The position numbers were made by a program, and so were the translations under genes. The notes under the pieces are model-generated. The model was not told the DNA's origin and searched no databases. It saw only the letters and a program-made list of their open reading frames with translations. Of a DNA stretch of 54,371 bases, positions 53,542 through 54,371 are shown piece by piece. The first letter of the stretch is position 1; each line of letters begins with the position of its first letter. This DNA comes from Methanomassiliicoccales archaeon (GTDB lineage: Archaea; Thermoplasmatota; Thermoplasmata; Methanomassiliicoccales; JACIVX01). Location of the stretch: NCBI GenBank assembly GCA_029907465.1, contig JARYLV010000010.1, positions 1 through 54,371 on the forward strand, given 5' to 3'.

Positions 53542-54108
53542 TCAGTGACTGCTGTATCGTTCTTCTTTCCAAGGGTCAGCGGCGTCGCTGTATCCTCTCC
53601 CTTCCCAATAACCGACTTTCTGCTCTGCCATAAAATCAATTCGCCTGATCCATTTTATCGATTTATACGCATACTTCCTTGGAATCACGAGTCTCAAAGG
53701 ACCACCATGATTTAGGTCAAGCGGCCTATCTTCGAATTTGTAGGTGAGGAGAACATCGTCTTCCATCAGGTCTCGAAGAAACACGCTGGTCGTATATCCA
53801 TCATCGGCGGTCATGTAGACGCTTTTCGCGTCGGGAAGTGGGTCAGCCATTTTCGCAATTGTTACGAATCTTACACCAGTCCATTGATTATCCAGTCTGC
53901 TCCAACCTATCACACAATGAAAATCGCTCGTTACGCTGATAAATGGAAGGGCGAGGAGCTCATCCCAAGTCAATCTCAATTTATTCCTCACCAATCCTTC
54001 CACAGTGAGATCCCATTTCGATAGATCAATGCACGGTACCTCGCCATAACTTAATACCGGGAATTCCCGAATCGGCTTCTGACCAGGAGGGATCCGGCGC
54101 CCTTCCAT
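53542..54108 (-). CDS. Sulfite-oxidase-family molybdopterin protein
   Basis: About 188 residues covering only the molybdopterin-binding domain of the SUOX/YedY family. WDLTVEGLVRNKLRLTWDEL and DFHCVIGWSRLDNQWTGVRF carry the conserved cysteine that binds molybdenum (FHCVxxW), and SVYMTADDGYTTSVFLRDLM with HGGPLRLVIPRKYAYKSIKW complete the fold. No Tat or Sec signal is seen, so it is probably cytoplasmic. ATG 54108 is chosen because AAGGAG lies 6 bases before it; the frame extends to 54135. It is the first gene before the DUF2284 gene. Substrate unknown. Confidence 0.85.
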   Translation of the reverse strand: MEGRRIPPGQKPIREFPVLSYGEVPCIDLSKWDLTVEGLVRNKLRLTWDELLALPFISVTSDFHCVIGWSRLDNQWTGVRFVTIAKMADPLPDAKSVYMTADDGYTTSVFLRDLMEDDVLLTYKFEDRPLDLNHGGPLRLVIPRKYAYKSIKWIRRIDFMAEQKVGYWEGRGYSDAADPWKEERYSSH

Positions 54109-54214
54109 AAACATCTCCTTCAGCAGTATAAACATTTGAATAAGAAATATAATGAGTTATCGCCAAGGGTTAACAACTGAAGTTGCCATTTGATAGCTGA
54201 CAAAGGACAACACC

Positions 54215-54221
54215 TTTATAT
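54215..54221 (+). promoter_or_regulatory. TATA box of tRNA-Met
   Basis: TTTATAT preceded by the purine-poor ACACC, about 38 bases before the first tRNA base at 54256. The spacing fits a promoter with a short 5' leader that is removed by RNase P. Confidence 0.5.
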
Positions 54222-54255
54222 GAATCCGCATTATAACCTGAATCCGTAAACCAAA

Positions 54256-54344
54256 GGGCCCGTAGCTTAGTCTGGCGGAGCGTCTGGCTCATAAGATCCT
54301 TCTGAGAGACCAGATGGTCGTCGGTTCAAATCCGACCGGGCCCA
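54256..54344 (+). tRNA. tRNA-Met (CAU, elongator) with intron
   Basis: Acceptor arms GGGCCCG (54256-54262) and CGGGCCC (54337-54343) pair perfectly, discriminator A at 54344. Anticodon arm TCTGG (54283-54287) and CCAGA (54310-54314), anticodon CAT (54290-54292), T arm TCGGTTCAAATCCGA. About 15 bases (roughly 54294-54308) form an intron after position 37. The first pair is G-C, not the A-U of archaeal initiator tRNA, so this is the elongator; tRNA-Ile2, which shares the CAU anticodon, is a less likely alternative. CCA is not encoded. Confidence 0.9.
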
Positions 54345-54371
54345 TCCTTCTTGCTGGCTTCCTTTTTCCAC

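Noticed and set aside
1-54371. CRISPR arrays, rRNA genes or intact transposons
   Set aside because: No regularly spaced direct repeats, no rRNA-like sequence and no transposase or terminal repeats were seen.

Overview
The window looks like a chromosome segment of a euryarchaeon, most probably from the Thermoplasmatota (Methanomassiliicoccales-like), though no single gene fixes the lineage. Archaeal hallmarks are a VAT/CDC48 AAA ATPase, an archaeal Elp3, the tRNA methyltransferase aTrm56, a geranylgeranyl reductase, two PRC-barrel miniproteins, a class III (type IV pilin) signal sequence, two tRNA genes with introns at position 37/38, and several leaderless genes with a TATA box about 25 bases before the start codon. 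TAG ends roughly one gene in five here, so TAG does not look avoided, as it would be in a strongly pyrrolysine-decoding genome.

Bases 1-12.5 kb: an AT-rich surface-sugar region. It holds three GT4 glycosyltransferases, two GT-C type membrane proteins and two short DUF1616-like membrane proteins, interrupted by two gene-poor gaps of about 1.7 kb (460-2175 and 8656-10433) with gene relics and inverted repeats. Bases 12.9-20.8 kb: a second, more GC-rich glycosylation block. A plus-strand run (DPM-like GT2, UDP-sugar dehydrogenase, GT2 with GtrA-like tail, GT2) converges on a minus-strand run (GT2, GT-C, secreted protein). With the sugar nucleotidyltransferase at 22.3 kb and the dolichol-kinase-like protein at 43.8 kb these could make and transfer lipid-linked glycans, for example for S-layer or pilin N-glycosylation.

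Bases 20.9-35.7 kb: housekeeping and regulation. This part has an ACT-domain sensor, an EamA transporter, an enolase-superfamily enzyme beside a DUF89 protein, CDC48, a three-gene cassette (RLAN domain, RimK-like ATP-grasp, GNAT) that looks like a peptide- or metabolite-modifying amidoligase system, a TPR protein with a decayed Mrr-nuclease-like head plus a zinc-ribbon partner, and a winged-helix/Sm-like/Elp3 operon. Bases 36-38.8 kb: a nitrate/sulfonate-type ABC importer whose binding protein reads as a circular permutation of the normal fold, followed by a convergent HTH regulator. Bases 39.3-43.8 kb: a thioredoxin / coiled-coil microprotein / thioredoxin-reductase-like operon, PRC-barrel, gamma-carbonic-anhydrase-like protein, HD hydrolase, aTrm56, a winged-helix regulator and a 46-residue zinc finger.

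Bases 44.4-54.4 kb: a 1379-residue pilin-like surface protein with FG-GAP/VCBS repeats, whose ribosome binding site lies in a perfect hairpin; geranylgeranyl reductase convergent with a UbiA prenyltransferase that carries a long extra membrane domain; a small winged-helix protein; tRNA-Asn; a DUF2284 protein with a sulfite-oxidase-like molybdoprotein; and tRNA-Met. No rRNA, CRISPR array or intact insertion sequence was seen.
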